A stretch of 64,000 nucleotides of DNA from Halomonas sp. GFAJ-1 (GCA_002966495.1 CP016490.1:310001-374000), one strand, 5' to 3'; shown: positions 26,095 to 36,272, numbered from the stretch's first letter. The notes: generated by a model not told the origin, from the letters alone. Numbers and translations: made by a program.

Positions 26095-26574
26095 TGGATA
26101 ATGATCAGCGTTTGATTGCGTTTTACTGCGGCGAAGGCCGCGATCATAAAGGCCGGTGCCTTGAAGATATCTGGACGCCTATCGCCCTTTTGGTTGGAAC
26201 ACACCCACGACTATATTCAGTGGCTATTCCCTATCCCTGAGGCAGGCCGCTTTAACGCCTTTGCCCCGTTGCTAACCCCAGCAGTCCAAGCCGCTTTTGA
26301 GGATAATGACATTATGCGTCAGCATCAGAAGTGCTCGCTTGACGTGATGCTCGACTTTTTTGGCCTCGCTCGGGAAGGGAGCGATATCGTCGCTCAACCA
26401 ACGCTGGCAATACAAACCCATATTTGGCTAAAAGCGGGAGGCCATAACCATTTACGCATCACGCGGATGATTCGGTCGTTAGCCTTGTGCCACCAGCCCA
26501 ACCTGGCTCGCATCTTTCAGCAAGCAGTGATAGCGATTGGTACCCAGCAGGGTGCGCTCTCCGATATGTCTTAA
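26094..26574 (+). pseudogene. OGFr-domain-like protein, frameshifted
   Basis: Related to bacterial proteins with the opioid growth factor receptor conserved domain, function unknown. The start at 26094 (MDNDQRLIAFYCGEGRDHKGRCLEDIW) overlaps the preceding stop. The frame then must shift near 26165-26190 to continue with WLEHTHDYIQWLFPIPEAGRFNAFAPLLT, the diagnostic HDYIQWLFP motif, through to TAA 26574. Both halves fit one family, so a single indel is likely. Could also be a sequencing error, which read data would settle. Confidence 0.68.
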
Positions 26575-26959
26575 ACGTATTGGCAGGAAGCGTTTTCGAC
26601 CAGCTTAAACGGTAATCCCCCCGAAAAATCAGAGCGCTCAAAAGTAGAATATTCCGTATATCTAAACGCTGGGAGGAGTCGGGTGCAGCTACCTGACTCA
26701 AACAAACAAGTCTCCGGAATAACCGGGGAAGTTCAAGGCGATTCAAAAAGCCATCATGCCAGCTTTTATTAGGAGTCAACTCAGAGGCATATGAAGCTCG
26801 AATGACTGCTTAAACGAGTGTCTACTATTGCTGAGCAAGACCACCGTAGCTCGTCAATTCTCTTCTGCCGCTCACCGCCCAATTGTTTACAATCTGTTCC
26901 TTATGTACTATCGACGTCTTCTCCACACTAAACCATCTTTATTGAAATATGGAGTTAAC
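26575..26959. other. Intergenic region with possible IS3-end remnant
   Basis: No convincing gene in 385 bp. Read on the minus strand from 26745 it starts TGAATCGCC and continues with CCCCGGTTATTCCGGAGAC and TTTGAGTCAGG, resembling an outer end of an IS3-family element different from the one at 21983. No transposase remains. Promoter for the next gene presumably lies at 26800-26950. Confidence 0.35.
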
Positions 26960-27265
26960 ATGCAAACAGTATTGCAAGTCCATTTCCCTTTTAATGGGCC
27001 GTTCGGAGATGAAATGGAAAAAATGATGGCAACCCTTGCGCTCTCTATCAACGAAGAGCCGGGGCTAATTTGGAAAATTTGGACTGAAAATGAAGAAAAC
27101 AACCAAGCAGGGGGCATTTATCTTTTCCAAACACGCGAAAATGCCATCGCATATTGTGAAAAGCATACTGCTCGCTTAAAAGACATGGGAGTCAGTGGGA
27201 TCGAAGCACACATATTCACTGTTAACCAAGCGCTATCGGGCATCAACAGCGCCCCACTTCACTAA
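26960..27265 (+). CDS. YdhR-like putative monooxygenase
   Basis: 101-residue ferredoxin-like (ABM-type) protein: MQTVLQVHFPFNGPFGDEMEKMMATLALSINEEPGLIWKIWTENEENNQAGGIYLFQTRENAIAYCEKHTARL. The pattern GLIWKIWTEN...AGGIYLF is characteristic of YdhR, a dimeric putative mono-oxygenase with unknown substrate. The ATG at 26960 with GGAG five nt upstream is preferred to the longer frame from 26828. Single gene. Confidence 0.82.
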   Translation: MQTVLQVHFPFNGPFGDEMEKMMATLALSINEEPGLIWKIWTENEENNQAGGIYLFQTRENAIAYCEKHTARLKDMGVSGIEAHIFTVNQALSGINSAPLH

Positions 27266-27408
27266 GCAGGTCTAAGCCATCACCATACGACTGACGAATC
27301 GTGTGCGTGATGGCTGGCATTGAGACTGCGCTTTAAAACATTAGGATAATCTTTAAGGGAAAAATTATACAGAAAGTAACTATCGTATTCAGCGAACAAT
27401 CATGTGGG

Positions 27409-27639
27409 CTAATTCAGCGTCACGTTAATAACGATGACTAAGCAAAGAGCGACTAGTGTCGGCCAAGGGGAACGAAGTAAAAGACTAAAACCTGTTAATG
27501 GAATTAATACCGTTAAGGCAGCCATAACATGAGGAAATTCCGCCCGGCCACTACTGGCCATACTTGTGATAGTTAAAAAACCCAACACACTTAATAATAA
27601 AATAAGCCAGATACGCCGGTCTCGTATCGTTTTTTTCAT
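27409..27639 (-). CDS. Small two-helix membrane protein
   Basis: 76 residues with a basic N-terminus (MKKTIRDRR) and two or three hydrophobic segments (IWLILLLSVLGFLTITSMA; VMAALTVLIPLTGFSLLL; TLVALCLVIVINVTL). No RNA-binding or catalytic motif. Function unknown. AGGCGAG upstream of the ATG is a fair RBS. Confidence 0.6.
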   Translation of the reverse strand: MKKTIRDRRIWLILLLSVLGFLTITSMASSGRAEFPHVMAALTVLIPLTGFSLLLRSPWPTLVALCLVIVINVTLN

Positions 27640-28177
27640 AAACGCTCGCCTTTTTCACTCTTACTTACGCTAGTTATTTCGAATTTAACTGCACCAACTA
27701 AAGTCCTCGAAAGATTCAAAATAACTTTCTTCACCCCCAGTCGATATCACGTTGACGCATCATCCTTATGGATGGGATGAGCACTGGTGCCATTCAATGA
27801 CATTGAGGACGGCGTGTCTAGCCTCTTCGCGTATCGAATACATTTGTCGTTTGGGCCATTGCATTAAGCTTTAGACATCTCGCTGTCATAAGTGAGCAAC
27901 ATAATCTCCTGGCTCAGAAACGCCACCCGGGACTTCCTGCACAGCCAGCAAAACCGGGATATAGTCGCAAGCCGTCATTCTTGACAACTCAAAAAAACCA
28001 TAACCTATTGATATTAAATATCAAATAACTTTTACTAACTTAACATAAGCTAATATTTGTTATAAGCATATAATTTATCCTCATGAAAATTGCATCGTGG
28101 CCGATACAATCAGTAACAACTTGGCTTTTTTAGCCAATCGAGACACTCCTAGCTCACCAGATACCCAAGGGGCTGCC
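27640..28177. promoter_or_regulatory. Long upstream region of chemoreceptor gene
   Basis: About 540 bp with no supported gene, increasingly AT-rich toward 28090. Contains a perfect 17-bp palindrome TTGATATTAAATATCAA (28008-28024), whose half-sites TTGAT/ATCAA resemble FNR/CRP-family half-sites but with 7 rather than 4 bases between. GCCGATAC at 28100-28107 resembles the -10 of the flagellar sigma-28 promoter, with a poor -35. Confidence 0.4.
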
Positions 28178-29851
28178 ATGCGTACTAACTTGCCTGTTTC
28201 TAATGTTGAGTATGCTTACGCTGAGGACGATTTGCTGATTTCTCGCACCAATTTAAAGGGAGAGATCACCTACGCGAACCCAGCGTTTGTGCAGGTGAGT
28301 GGGTTTAGTCTCGATGAACTGCTGGGCGAAAACCACAACCTCGTTCGTCATCCGGATATGCCGCCAGCGGCGTTTAAAGATTTTTGGGAGACCATACGGC
28401 AAGGCAAACCTTGGTCTGGCTTAGTCAAAAACCGGCGTAAGGATGGCGACCATTATTGGGTACGCGCCAATGCAATGGCTATCCAAGAAAACGGTCGCAT
28501 CGTCGGTTATGCCTCTCTACGTACCAAGCCATCCGCCGTAGAAGTACAGCACGCAGAAAAGGTTTACCATGCGTGGAAAAACGGCAAAGGGAAAAACTAC
28601 ACCCTGTATCGTGGTCAAATACGCCGTCGCCATCCGTTAGCGTTTTTGGGTCGCTTTAAGTGGGGATCGGCTACCCTGCAAACGCGTTTACTAACGCTTG
28701 TTGCTGGCCTTTCTATTGGGTGGTTAACGTTTAATCAGTGGCAGCTTTCTCAAGATCTCTCTCATTTACTGATCGGAGGAATACTGCTTACCGTGGTGGC
28801 TGGGCTAGGGTTAAGCGTGTGGAATAAAGTGCGTCGAATGGTCGAAACCTCTCGTGCATTTGTCCTTCAGGTGGCAGCTGGCAACCTGGCCGCCGACGTG
28901 CCACCCCACCAAAACGATGACTTTGATCGCCTGATCGATGCACTGGTCACGATGCGGAAAGGTCTGAGTGCGATCGTCAGCGGTGTCAATGACGGTATCA
29001 ACAAGGTCAATCCCTCGGTGGCTGATATTCGTCATAGCAACGAATTCATTGCCCAGCGTAGCGATGATCTAGCCTCTTCAGTACAAGAAACTGCTGCCAG
29101 CACCGAACAGTTGACGGTCACCGTCAAACAAAATGCTGAAAATGCGCAACAAGCCAGCCACCTCGCAACGACCAATATGCAGGAAGTGCAAAACGCAGGT
29201 GAAAGCATGGCGCAGGTCGTTCAGCGAATGAACGCGATTACCGCAAGTGCCCAGCAGATGGATCACTCCGTCGCGTTAATTGACTCTATTGCCTTTCAAA
29301 CAAATATTTTAGCCCTCAATGCCTCGATAGAAGCCGCCCGTGCGGGTGTTCATGGTAAAGGGTTCGCGGTTGTGGCGAGCGAAGTCCGCAGTCTTGCAAA
29401 ACGCTCTTCAGAGGCGGCGAAAGAGATCCACCAACTCATTAATACGTCTAACGGTGAAATAGCCGCCGGTGTGAAATTTGTTGAAGCCACTGAGCAGATT
29501 ATTGAACGTGTTATGCAGGCAAGCCAGCGGGTCAACAACTTTATGAGCGAAATAAGCGCTGCGTCTCAAGAATAAAGCAGTGGCATTTCACAAATTGGCA
29601 GTGCCATCAACGTCATGGAGCAAGGCGTTCAACATACAGCCGAGCAGCTGCAGTCTACCAATACGGCAACCCAAACACTGGAAAAAGAAGCCCACCAGCT
29701 GTTGAATGCGATCCGTGCGTTTCGCACTACGCCTAATGGCACGGAGTTAACACTAGAAATTTCAGCCCTCGTTGGGGCGAGCGGTGATTTGACGCATTCG
29801 TCATTTACGTTACCAGCCTCGATGAGGGTTACCTCACGGGAGGCCAAGTAA
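28178..29851 (+). pseudogene. PAS-containing chemoreceptor with nonsense codon
   Basis: Aer-like receptor: PAS domain (about residues 5-115, with NLKGEITYANPAFVQVSGFSLDELLGENHNLVRHPDMPP), two membrane helices (about 165-215), HAMP-like segment, then the methyl-accepting signalling domain with the hairpin tip IDSIAFQTNILALNASIEAARAG. TAA at 29573-29575 interrupts SQE-stop-SSG where the family has SQEQSSG; the same frame continues open to 29851. A CAA-to-TAA change would explain it. The truncated form keeps the hairpin tip but loses the last ~90 residues. ATG 28178 is chosen (AAGGGG upstream) over GTG 28097. TAATG overlaps the next gene. Confidence 0.85.
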
Positions 29852-32800
29852 TGCCAACCAGTTTTCCCCCAAGACCTCCTAATGAGCCAGAGCGTTTGAA
29901 AGCGTTATGGCACTACACGATGAACGATCGGCATCACGACGAGGTGTTAGAACGTATTACATCAATGGTGGCGAACCTTTACGATGCTCCGTACGTCCTA
30001 GTGAGTTTTGTCGATGAGAAGTGTCAGTGGTTCAAAAGCCACCACGGGTTAGCGGTTAAAGAGACACCCCGTGATATCTCTTTCTGTGCACATGCTTTGT
30101 GCGGAGAAGGCGTCTTTGAAATAACGGATGCTACTCAAGACTCGCGTTTTGCGGATAACCCTCTGGTGACGGGGCCACTTCATATTCGTTACTACCTCGG
30201 CGCACCGCTGGTGTCTCGGGAAGGTTATAGCCTGGGCACGCTATGTATTTTAGATACGAAAACAAGAGCTTTCAGTGAAGCACAGCGAACCCATTTAACC
30301 ACTCTGGCAGACCTAGTGATTCAGCGTCTTGAGCTACACCGGTTGCACTGCCAGGAACGCATAGTCACCACCTCAGGTCTCGGGCTTTGGGAATTGGATA
30401 TTGCCTCAAATAGTACATGGTGGAATGACGCCGTGTATGCGCTTTATGGCGTTGCCCCTGACTACTCTCATGACAAAGAAAATGCGATCAGCGTGTATCT
30501 TGCAGAGGATCAACGTCGACTGGAAGCTAGTTTGGCAAGGGCCGCTGATCAGCAGGCGCCTTTTGATCTTGAATTACGCCTCATGCCGCAAGTTAAAGCA
30601 CTGCCGACGTGGGTGCGTGTCACAGGTGCTCCCATTGCTGTTGACGGGGAAACCACACTGGTAGCGGGCACTATTCAAGATATTACGCCGCTCAAACAAA
30701 ATGAGCGACGCCTGGCGCGGCAGCAGCGTCTTGAGCGATTGATTAACCACTTACAGACGTCTTTTATTGCTGAACATGACTTATCCCAGGCGTTTTCAGA
30801 TGCCTTGGCCGAGCTGGTATCGCTAACGGAAAGTGATTCCGGTTTTATCGGTGAAGTATTGTACGACGCAGCAAACACGCCTTTTCTGAAAACACATGCC
30901 ATTACGGATATCAGCTGGGATCCAGCCTCACGTCGGCTGTTTGAAAAGGCATCCCTAGGGGGAATAGTATTTAGTAAACAAGCGTCGCTTTTTGGGCACG
31001 TATTACAAACGGGGGAGATGGTCATTGCGAACACACCTGACCAAGACCCTCGACGTGGCGGCCTGCCTAACGGCCATCCTCCTCTTAGTGCCTTCATCGG
31101 CATTCCCGTCACGGATAATGGCACTTTGATCGCCATGATTGGTCTGGCGAACCGCCCTGGCGGGTATCAGCCATCACTCATGGAAGAGCTTTCCTCGTTT
31201 TTACGCAATCTCGGCCAACTCATTAGCTCGCTACGTTTGCGTATTCAGCACGACGAGGCACATCAACGACTTGAGCTCTCAGCAAGAATTTTTTCTGACA
31301 GCCAAAACGCCATCATGATTACGGATCACGACAATCGCATCGTTGATGTGAATCGTGCCTTTGAGCTTATGACGGGGTATACCCGAAGCGATGTGTTAAA
31401 CCAACAGCCTAATTTCCTCTCCTCAGGCTGTCATACCAAAGCCTTTTACCAGGACATGTGGCAGTCCTTGTTAACCCATGGAAGCTGGCGTGGCGAACTG
31501 ATTAATCGCCGCAAAGATGGCGAGCTACTGTATGAGGCATTGTCACTCTCTTTGATGCGTAACGATCAAGGAGACATCACCCATCACGTGGCGATTTTCT
31601 CGGACATGACGCGACTCAAGAAGCATGCCGAAGAGCTACACTTTGCGAGCCATTTTGATAGGCTCACGTTGCTACCTAACCGGCCTCAAATGCTCAACCA
31701 GATACGTGAAGCGATCGCACACGTTAACGAGGGCAACACGCTTGCCATTGGCGTTCTAGACCTTGATGATTTCCAGAGAATCAATCAACAGCTTGGCCAT
31801 AAAGCGGCTGATAACGTCTTAATTTCCGTTGCCAAGCAATTACGGGAACGTGCAGGAAACAAAGGAATTGTTGCACGGATAGGTGGCGATGAGTTTGGAC
31901 TGATACTTCACGATATGAATGCTAAACCAGAACAACTGCGTGCGATCACTAAACGCTTCGTGGTGGAGCAACCGAACGGGCTCGACTCTACCTCAGTGGC
32001 GGTGAACGTAAGTTTGGGAATTACCTTGTTCCCACTGGATGACGCTGATCCCGATACGCTATTACGCCATGCCGACCAAGCCATGTATCAAGCAAAGCTC
32101 CAGGGGGGTGATACGTTTGCTTTCTTTGATCCTAGCCATGAGAAAAAGCTAAAAGCACAACAGACAGTGCGCAATAACATCTCTCAAGCCCTTACAACAG
32201 ATCAATTTGAGCTGTACTTTCAACCACAAATTGACGCACGCTCACTGAAGCTGCTCGGCGTAGAAGCCCTGATTCGCTGGAATCACCCAAAGCGCGGTTT
32301 AGTGATGCCTGATCAATTCTTACCTCTCATCAGCGGTACCGATACGGAGTTGGCACTGGATGCCTGGGTCATGGAAACAGCGCTAACCCAGCTGTCGGCA
32401 TGGCAAAATGACGGGTTAGCGATTGACGTCAGTATTAATCTGACGCCTCAATCACTCGTGCATGAACAGTTCGTTGACACGCTAAGGGGCGCATTAGCTA
32501 GGCACCCTGACATACCCCCATATTCCCTCTGTATTGAAGTGCTGGAGTCCGCAGCCCTAGACGATTTGCCCAGTGCGACCCAAATATTAAACCGTTGCCG
32601 CGAACTGGGCTGCCAAGTCGCTCTCGATGACTTTGGTACAGGTTACTCATCGTTGAGCTACCTGCGTAATTTGCCGGTCGACTTGGTCAAAATCGACAAA
32701 TCCTTTGTGATGGGGATGCTTAAACGCTCAGAAGACCTAGCCATTGTCGAAAGCATTACGTATTTAGCCAAACGCTTTAACAAACAAGTCGTTGCAGAAG

Positions 32801-32943
32801 GTGCTGAGAGCGACGCGCATATTGAAACCCTGCAGCGAATGGGCTGTGACGTTGTACAGGGCTATGGCATCGCCAGACCTATGCCGGCAAGCCAACTGCT
32901 CTTTTGGTCGAAGCGTGGCGCTATTAATAAAAAAGAGCATTAG
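29851..32943 (+). CDS. GAF-PAS-GAF-PAS-GGDEF-EAL c-di-GMP protein
   Basis: 1030-residue cytoplasmic sensor. In order: GAF 1 (about 25-155, with FVDEKCQWFKS and SFCAHAL), PAS (about 165-275), GAF 2 (about 290-465, with DPRRGGLPNGHPPL), PAS (about 470-595), GGDEF (about 605-755; intact GGDEF at 678-682, no upstream RxxD inhibitory site) and EAL (about 770-1010; E805-A-L, DDFGTGYSS). Both catalytic motifs look complete, so it may make or degrade c-di-GMP. It overlaps the preceding chemoreceptor frame by TAATG, so expression is probably coupled. Paralogue of the broken gene at 38371. Confidence 0.92.
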   Translation: MPTSFPPRPPNEPERLKALWHYTMNDRHHDEVLERITSMVANLYDAPYVLVSFVDEKCQWFKSHHGLAVKETPRDISFCAHALCGEGVFEITDATQDSRFADNPLVTGPLHIRYYLGAPLVSREGYSLGTLCILDTKTRAFSEAQRTHLTTLADLVIQRLELHRLHCQERIVTTSGLGLWELDIASNSTWWNDAVYALYGVAPDYSHDKENAISVYLAEDQRRLEASLARAADQQAPFDLELRLMPQVKALPTWVRVTGAPIAVDGETTLVAGTIQDITPLKQNERRLARQQRLERLINHLQTSFIAEHDLSQAFSDALAELVSLTESDSGFIGEVLYDAANTPFLKTHAITDISWDPASRRLFEKASLGGIVFSKQASLFGHVLQTGEMVIANTPDQDPRRGGLPNGHPPLSAFIGIPVTDNGTLIAMIGLANRPGGYQPSLMEELSSFLRNLGQLISSLRLRIQHDEAHQRLELSARIFSDSQNAIMITDHDNRIVDVNRAFELMTGYTRSDVLNQQPNFLSSGCHTKAFYQDMWQSLLTHGSWRGELINRRKDGELLYEALSLSLMRNDQGDITHHVAIFSDMTRLKKHAEELHFASHFDRLTLLPNRPQMLNQIREAIAHVNEGNTLAIGVLDLDDFQRINQQLGHKAADNVLISVAKQLRERAGNKGIVARIGGDEFGLILHDMNAKPEQLRAITKRFVVEQPNGLDSTSVAVNVSLGITLFPLDDADPDTLLRHADQAMYQAKLQGGDTFAFFDPSHEKKLKAQQTVRNNISQALTTDQFELYFQPQIDARSLKLLGVEALIRWNHPKRGLVMPDQFLPLISGTDTELALDAWVMETALTQLSAWQNDGLAIDVSINLTPQSLVHEQFVDTLRGALARHPDIPPYSLCIEVLESAALDDLPSATQILNRCRELGCQVALDDFGTGYSSLSYLRNLPVDLVKIDKSFVMGMLKRSEDLAIVESITYLAKRFNKQVVAEGAESDAHIETLQRMGCDVVQGYGIARPMPASQLLFWSKRGAINKKEH

Positions 32944-33151
32944 AAAATGCGAACAACAAAACTATACAATAAGGACACACGACAATTATCGCGTACAATA
33001 AAAGTTAGCCATATAATTAAATAATGATTGTTTTGCTGTCCATATGAGCGCAGCCGCAGCGCTGCCTCAATGTTTTTTAAATGTCTGTTTTATAAAACAT
33101 TACCTAGCAGATTGTGCTACGCCTGAAAGGGCAGTCGCAGAAGGAACTGAT

Positions 33152-33268
33152 ATGTACAACCACTGCCAAGATCACTTGTGTCATAACGATGACATAAGTA
33201 GAGGCACTTTCAACGTCAGGGCGTTTGAAGGGCTTAATCACCCTATCGAAAACGGTGATCGCTTGTGA
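33152..33268 (+). CDS. Tiny Cys/His-rich ORF coupled to cyclase
   Basis: 38 codons starting MYNHCQDHLCHNDDISRG. AAGGA lies 6 nt before the ATG, and the stop overlaps the next gene's GTG start as GTGA. The cluster H-C-x3-H-x-C-H could bind a metal, but this is inference. It may be a small protein or a translational-coupling leader for the cyclase, whose own GTG has no good Shine-Dalgarno. Confidence 0.45.
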   Translation: MYNHCQDHLCHNDDISRGTFNVRAFEGLNHPIENGDRL

Positions 33269-34329
33269 ATAACACACCACGTCTTAGCCCAGAGGACTAT
33301 GAGACGCGTCGACTTAAGGCACTTGCCGATTACCAGATTCTAGACACGCAAAAAGATGCCGCGTTTGATGAAATTGTTGAAGCGGTCTCACTGATTTGCG
33401 ACACCCCTATTGCCGTGGTTAATTTTATTGACCGCGATCGGCAGTGGTTTAAATCCGAAAAAGGACTAGGGGTTCAAGAAACGCCGCGAGATATCTCGAT
33501 TTGTGTGCATGCCCTTCTACAGCCCGGGATTTTTGTCGTGCCGGATACCACGCAAGATGCCCGGTTTGTTAATAATCCCTTAGTTACAGGCGAGCCGCAC
33601 CTGCGTTTTTATGCGGGTGCCGTGCTAAAAAGCCAAGATGGCTATCCGCTGGGAACGCTATGCGCACTGGATTATGAACCGCGTGAGCTGACACAACGCC
33701 AACGTTTCGCCCTTCAGGCATTAGCCAACCAAGTCATGGCCCATATGGAGTTAATGCGCAGTCACCGTATACAGGAAGCGTTGATTCGTGAATTACAGAC
33801 AACGCGTCAGGAGTTAGAGGCGTTATCTTCCACCGATTCATTAACAGGTTTATTAAACCGCCGTGCGTTTGATCAACGTTTTCAGCAAGAAGTGGCCATG
33901 ATTCAGCGTGGCGCCCCTTCGGGTGCATTAATGTTGATTGACCTAGATAACTTTAAACACATTAACGATACGTATGGTCATCAGAGCGGCGATCACGTCA
34001 TGGTACGTTTCATAGAACTATGCCGTCGGGTGTTTCGTCAGTACGACGTGATTAGCCGGTGGGGCGGTGACGAATTTATGGTCATGCTCCCCCGCACCAG
34101 CCCATCAGAAGCCACCCATGTGGCAAGCCGCCTGCACCAGCAACTTGCCGTAACGCCCATGCTTACGAGCAGTGAAGCGCCACTCTACTGTACGGTGAGT
34201 GTTGGTATTTGTGTGGTTATCGGCACCAGTACAATGGATACGTGTTTGTCGATGACCGATGCCTTGCTTTACCAGGTCAAAAAAGAGGGTCGTAACAGCA
34301 CGGCTGTTCAAGCAGAAGAGACACGTTAA
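33265..34329 (+). CDS. GAF-GGDEF diguanylate cyclase
   Basis: 354-residue soluble enzyme predicted to make c-di-GMP from two GTP. GAF domain about 20-165 (FIDRDRQWFKSEKGLGVQETPRDISICVHALL), a short helical linker, then GGDEF about 185-345 with DSLTGLLNRRAF, DLDNFKHINDTYGH and the intact GGDEF at 267-271. An inhibitory I-site RQYD is at 258-261, five residues before GGDEF. The GAF is paralogous to the first GAF of the genes at 29851 and 38371. GTG start overlaps the tiny upstream ORF. Confidence 0.92.
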   Translation: MNNTPRLSPEDYETRRLKALADYQILDTQKDAAFDEIVEAVSLICDTPIAVVNFIDRDRQWFKSEKGLGVQETPRDISICVHALLQPGIFVVPDTTQDARFVNNPLVTGEPHLRFYAGAVLKSQDGYPLGTLCALDYEPRELTQRQRFALQALANQVMAHMELMRSHRIQEALIRELQTTRQELEALSSTDSLTGLLNRRAFDQRFQQEVAMIQRGAPSGALMLIDLDNFKHINDTYGHQSGDHVMVRFIELCRRVFRQYDVISRWGGDEFMVMLPRTSPSEATHVASRLHQQLAVTPMLTSSEAPLYCTVSVGICVVIGTSTMDTCLSMTDALLYQVKKEGRNSTAVQAEETR

Positions 34330-34475
34330 CGGCCAGAGCCCTCCAAAAGTCTAGGCTCCGCTTTAAGTCAAAAGCCCTGTTTGTAATTTACTAATAACAT
34401 TTAGAAATATAAAATAATACATTCTTAGGGTCTTGCTGATGGGCTTAACCGTAACGGCTGTTTTCGAGGTGTCAC

Positions 34476-36173
34476 ATGCTGAACCACGTATTTCGAATAA
34501 CCATTAAACTACGCCTAATCATCATGATGGCGGTTATGCTACTGCTGATGCTGGCCATGGGGGCGCTTGGCTTTAGCGGCATGACGACCGCCAACCGTGC
34601 AGTTGACACTATTTTTCAAGAAAATCTTCAAGATACACAGCGGATTGCTAACCTAAATGAGCGCGCCCGCGACATGCTGTTAGAGCTATCGCTAGCGGGA
34701 CAGCACGACCCCATGCTGGCTGTCAGCGCGCTACATGACCATCCTGTTGATCTGCATATTGATAATATTCAGCACAATATTCAGCGTATAGACGCGTCCT
34801 GGCACGCCTATAGCTCACAGCATTTATCGCCCGCTGCACAAGCCCTGGCCAGCCAGTTCCAAGAACAGTATGGCCGTTTGCAGCAAGTCGTCGAAGCGGC
34901 ATTACCCTTTTACGCCGCAGGCAATTACGATCGCGCCAATGAAATCTCGTTTACCCAGGCACTGCCCGCTTATCGCACGCTCAGCACAACGCTTGAAGAG
35001 CTAATTTTGCTAGAAGAGCGCGAAGCCCAGGCAGCCTACGAACATGCGCTGGATCGCGCTGCCTTTATGCGTAACTTAATGATTGGTGCACTGACGGCTG
35101 CTATTTTACTCGCCACCTTTTTAGGCTGGCTCTTAATCCAGCGCATTACGCAACCGCTGGCCCAGGCGCGCAGGCATTTCCACGCCATGGCTAATGGCGA
35201 TTTAACGCAACCCATTGAGCACACGCATCGTGATGAGGTGGGCGATATGCTGGATGAGCTAAGCGATATGCAGGGGAAACTAAAAGCGCTCATTGGCAAT
35301 ATCCAATCCTCCGCTGGCGCCATTTCTACCGCGTCCGCTCAAATATCAACCGGTAACGTGGATCTCTCACAACGCACTGAAGAGCAGGCGTCCAGCCTAC
35401 AGGAAACGGCTGCCAGCATGGAGCAGGTCGCTGCAACGGTGAAAAACAACACTCAACATACTGGCGAGGCTAATCAGTTAGCGCATACGGCTAGCCGCTC
35501 AGCAGGCTACGGTGGTGAGAAAGTTAAAGAAGCAGTCAGTAAAATGGACGAGCTCAATGAAAGCTCAGAAAAAATTAGCGGTATTGTAACGTTAATTGAT
35601 GGCATCGCGTTTCAAACTAATATTCTGGCACTTAATGCTTCGGTGGAGGCTGCCCGAGCGGGTGAGCAAGGGCGTGGATTTGCTGTGGTCGCGCAAGAAG
35701 TAAGAAACCTCGCACAGCGCAGTGCTGATGCGGCCAAACAAATCCAATATCTGATTCTTGAAAACAATCAAGTAGTCGAACAAGGCAGCGCGCTCGTCAC
35801 CGCGGTTGGCGACTCCATGGCGCAGATCGTCAAAAATATCGACAGTGTTTCAGGATTAATGGAAGAAGTAAGTCGCGCATCTGACGAGCAAACCTCAGCG
35901 ATTGACCAAATGAGCATAGCAATTAACCAAATGGATGAGGTCACCCAGCAGAACGCTTCACTGGTGGAGCAAACCGCTACGGCTTCTGCCTCTATGGAAG
36001 AACAAGCGCAGGACTTAGCGGAAGCCGTCGCCTTCTTTAAAGTCGACAAAGCGCAAGGAACGCCTCCCCGCGCTAACGTCCAACGTATGCAAAGTTACGC
36101 CCTTCCACAAACGCAACCATCTACAGACAGGCGACACACTGTTTCAGACGATAATCAGTGGGAAACCTTCTAA
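34476..36173 (+). CDS. Methyl-accepting chemotaxis protein (4HB type)
   Basis: 565-residue transmembrane chemoreceptor. TM1 about 11-33, periplasmic four-helix-bundle-like domain about 35-195, TM2 about 197-219, HAMP about 220-272, then the signalling domain with hairpin tip IDGIAFQTNILALNASVEAARAGEQGRGFAVVAQEVRNLA. It ends with QWETF, the C-terminal xWxxF pentapeptide that tethers CheR/CheB. Single gene followed by a strong terminator. Confidence 0.94.
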   Translation: MLNHVFRITIKLRLIIMMAVMLLLMLAMGALGFSGMTTANRAVDTIFQENLQDTQRIANLNERARDMLLELSLAGQHDPMLAVSALHDHPVDLHIDNIQHNIQRIDASWHAYSSQHLSPAAQALASQFQEQYGRLQQVVEAALPFYAAGNYDRANEISFTQALPAYRTLSTTLEELILLEEREAQAAYEHALDRAAFMRNLMIGALTAAILLATFLGWLLIQRITQPLAQARRHFHAMANGDLTQPIEHTHRDEVGDMLDELSDMQGKLKALIGNIQSSAGAISTASAQISTGNVDLSQRTEEQASSLQETAASMEQVAATVKNNTQHTGEANQLAHTASRSAGYGGEKVKEAVSKMDELNESSEKISGIVTLIDGIAFQTNILALNASVEAARAGEQGRGFAVVAQEVRNLAQRSADAAKQIQYLILENNQVVEQGSALVTAVGDSMAQIVKNIDSVSGLMEEVSRASDEQTSAIDQMSIAINQMDEVTQQNASLVEQTATASASMEEQAQDLAEAVAFFKVDKAQGTPPRANVQRMQSYALPQTQPSTDRRHTVSDDNQWETF

Positions 36174-36241
36174 CATTCGCGAGATGCCACGCCACCCACA
36201 CGACGATGCGTCATAGTCGTTCTCTTTTAGCTAACTAGCTC

Positions 36242-36272
36242 AAAAAGCCGCTGTTCACATCAGCGGCTTTTT
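36242..36272 (+). terminator. Rho-independent terminator
   Basis: AAAAAGCCGCTG / CAGCGGCTTTTT, 12-bp stem with 7-nt loop and T-run, after the chemoreceptor gene. Confidence 0.9.

Noticed and set aside
26459..26779. 106-codon minus-strand frame
   Set aside because: It runs antisense through the 3' end of the OGFr-like gene and into a probable IS end; no RBS and no motif.
28008..28024. Canonical FNR box
   Set aside because: Half-sites are right but the spacer is 7 bp instead of 4, so it is recorded only as a palindrome.
33044..33151. Longer start for the small ORF before the cyclase
   Set aside because: The upstream ATG at 33044 has no Shine-Dalgarno; ATG 33152 has AAGGA at ideal distance.
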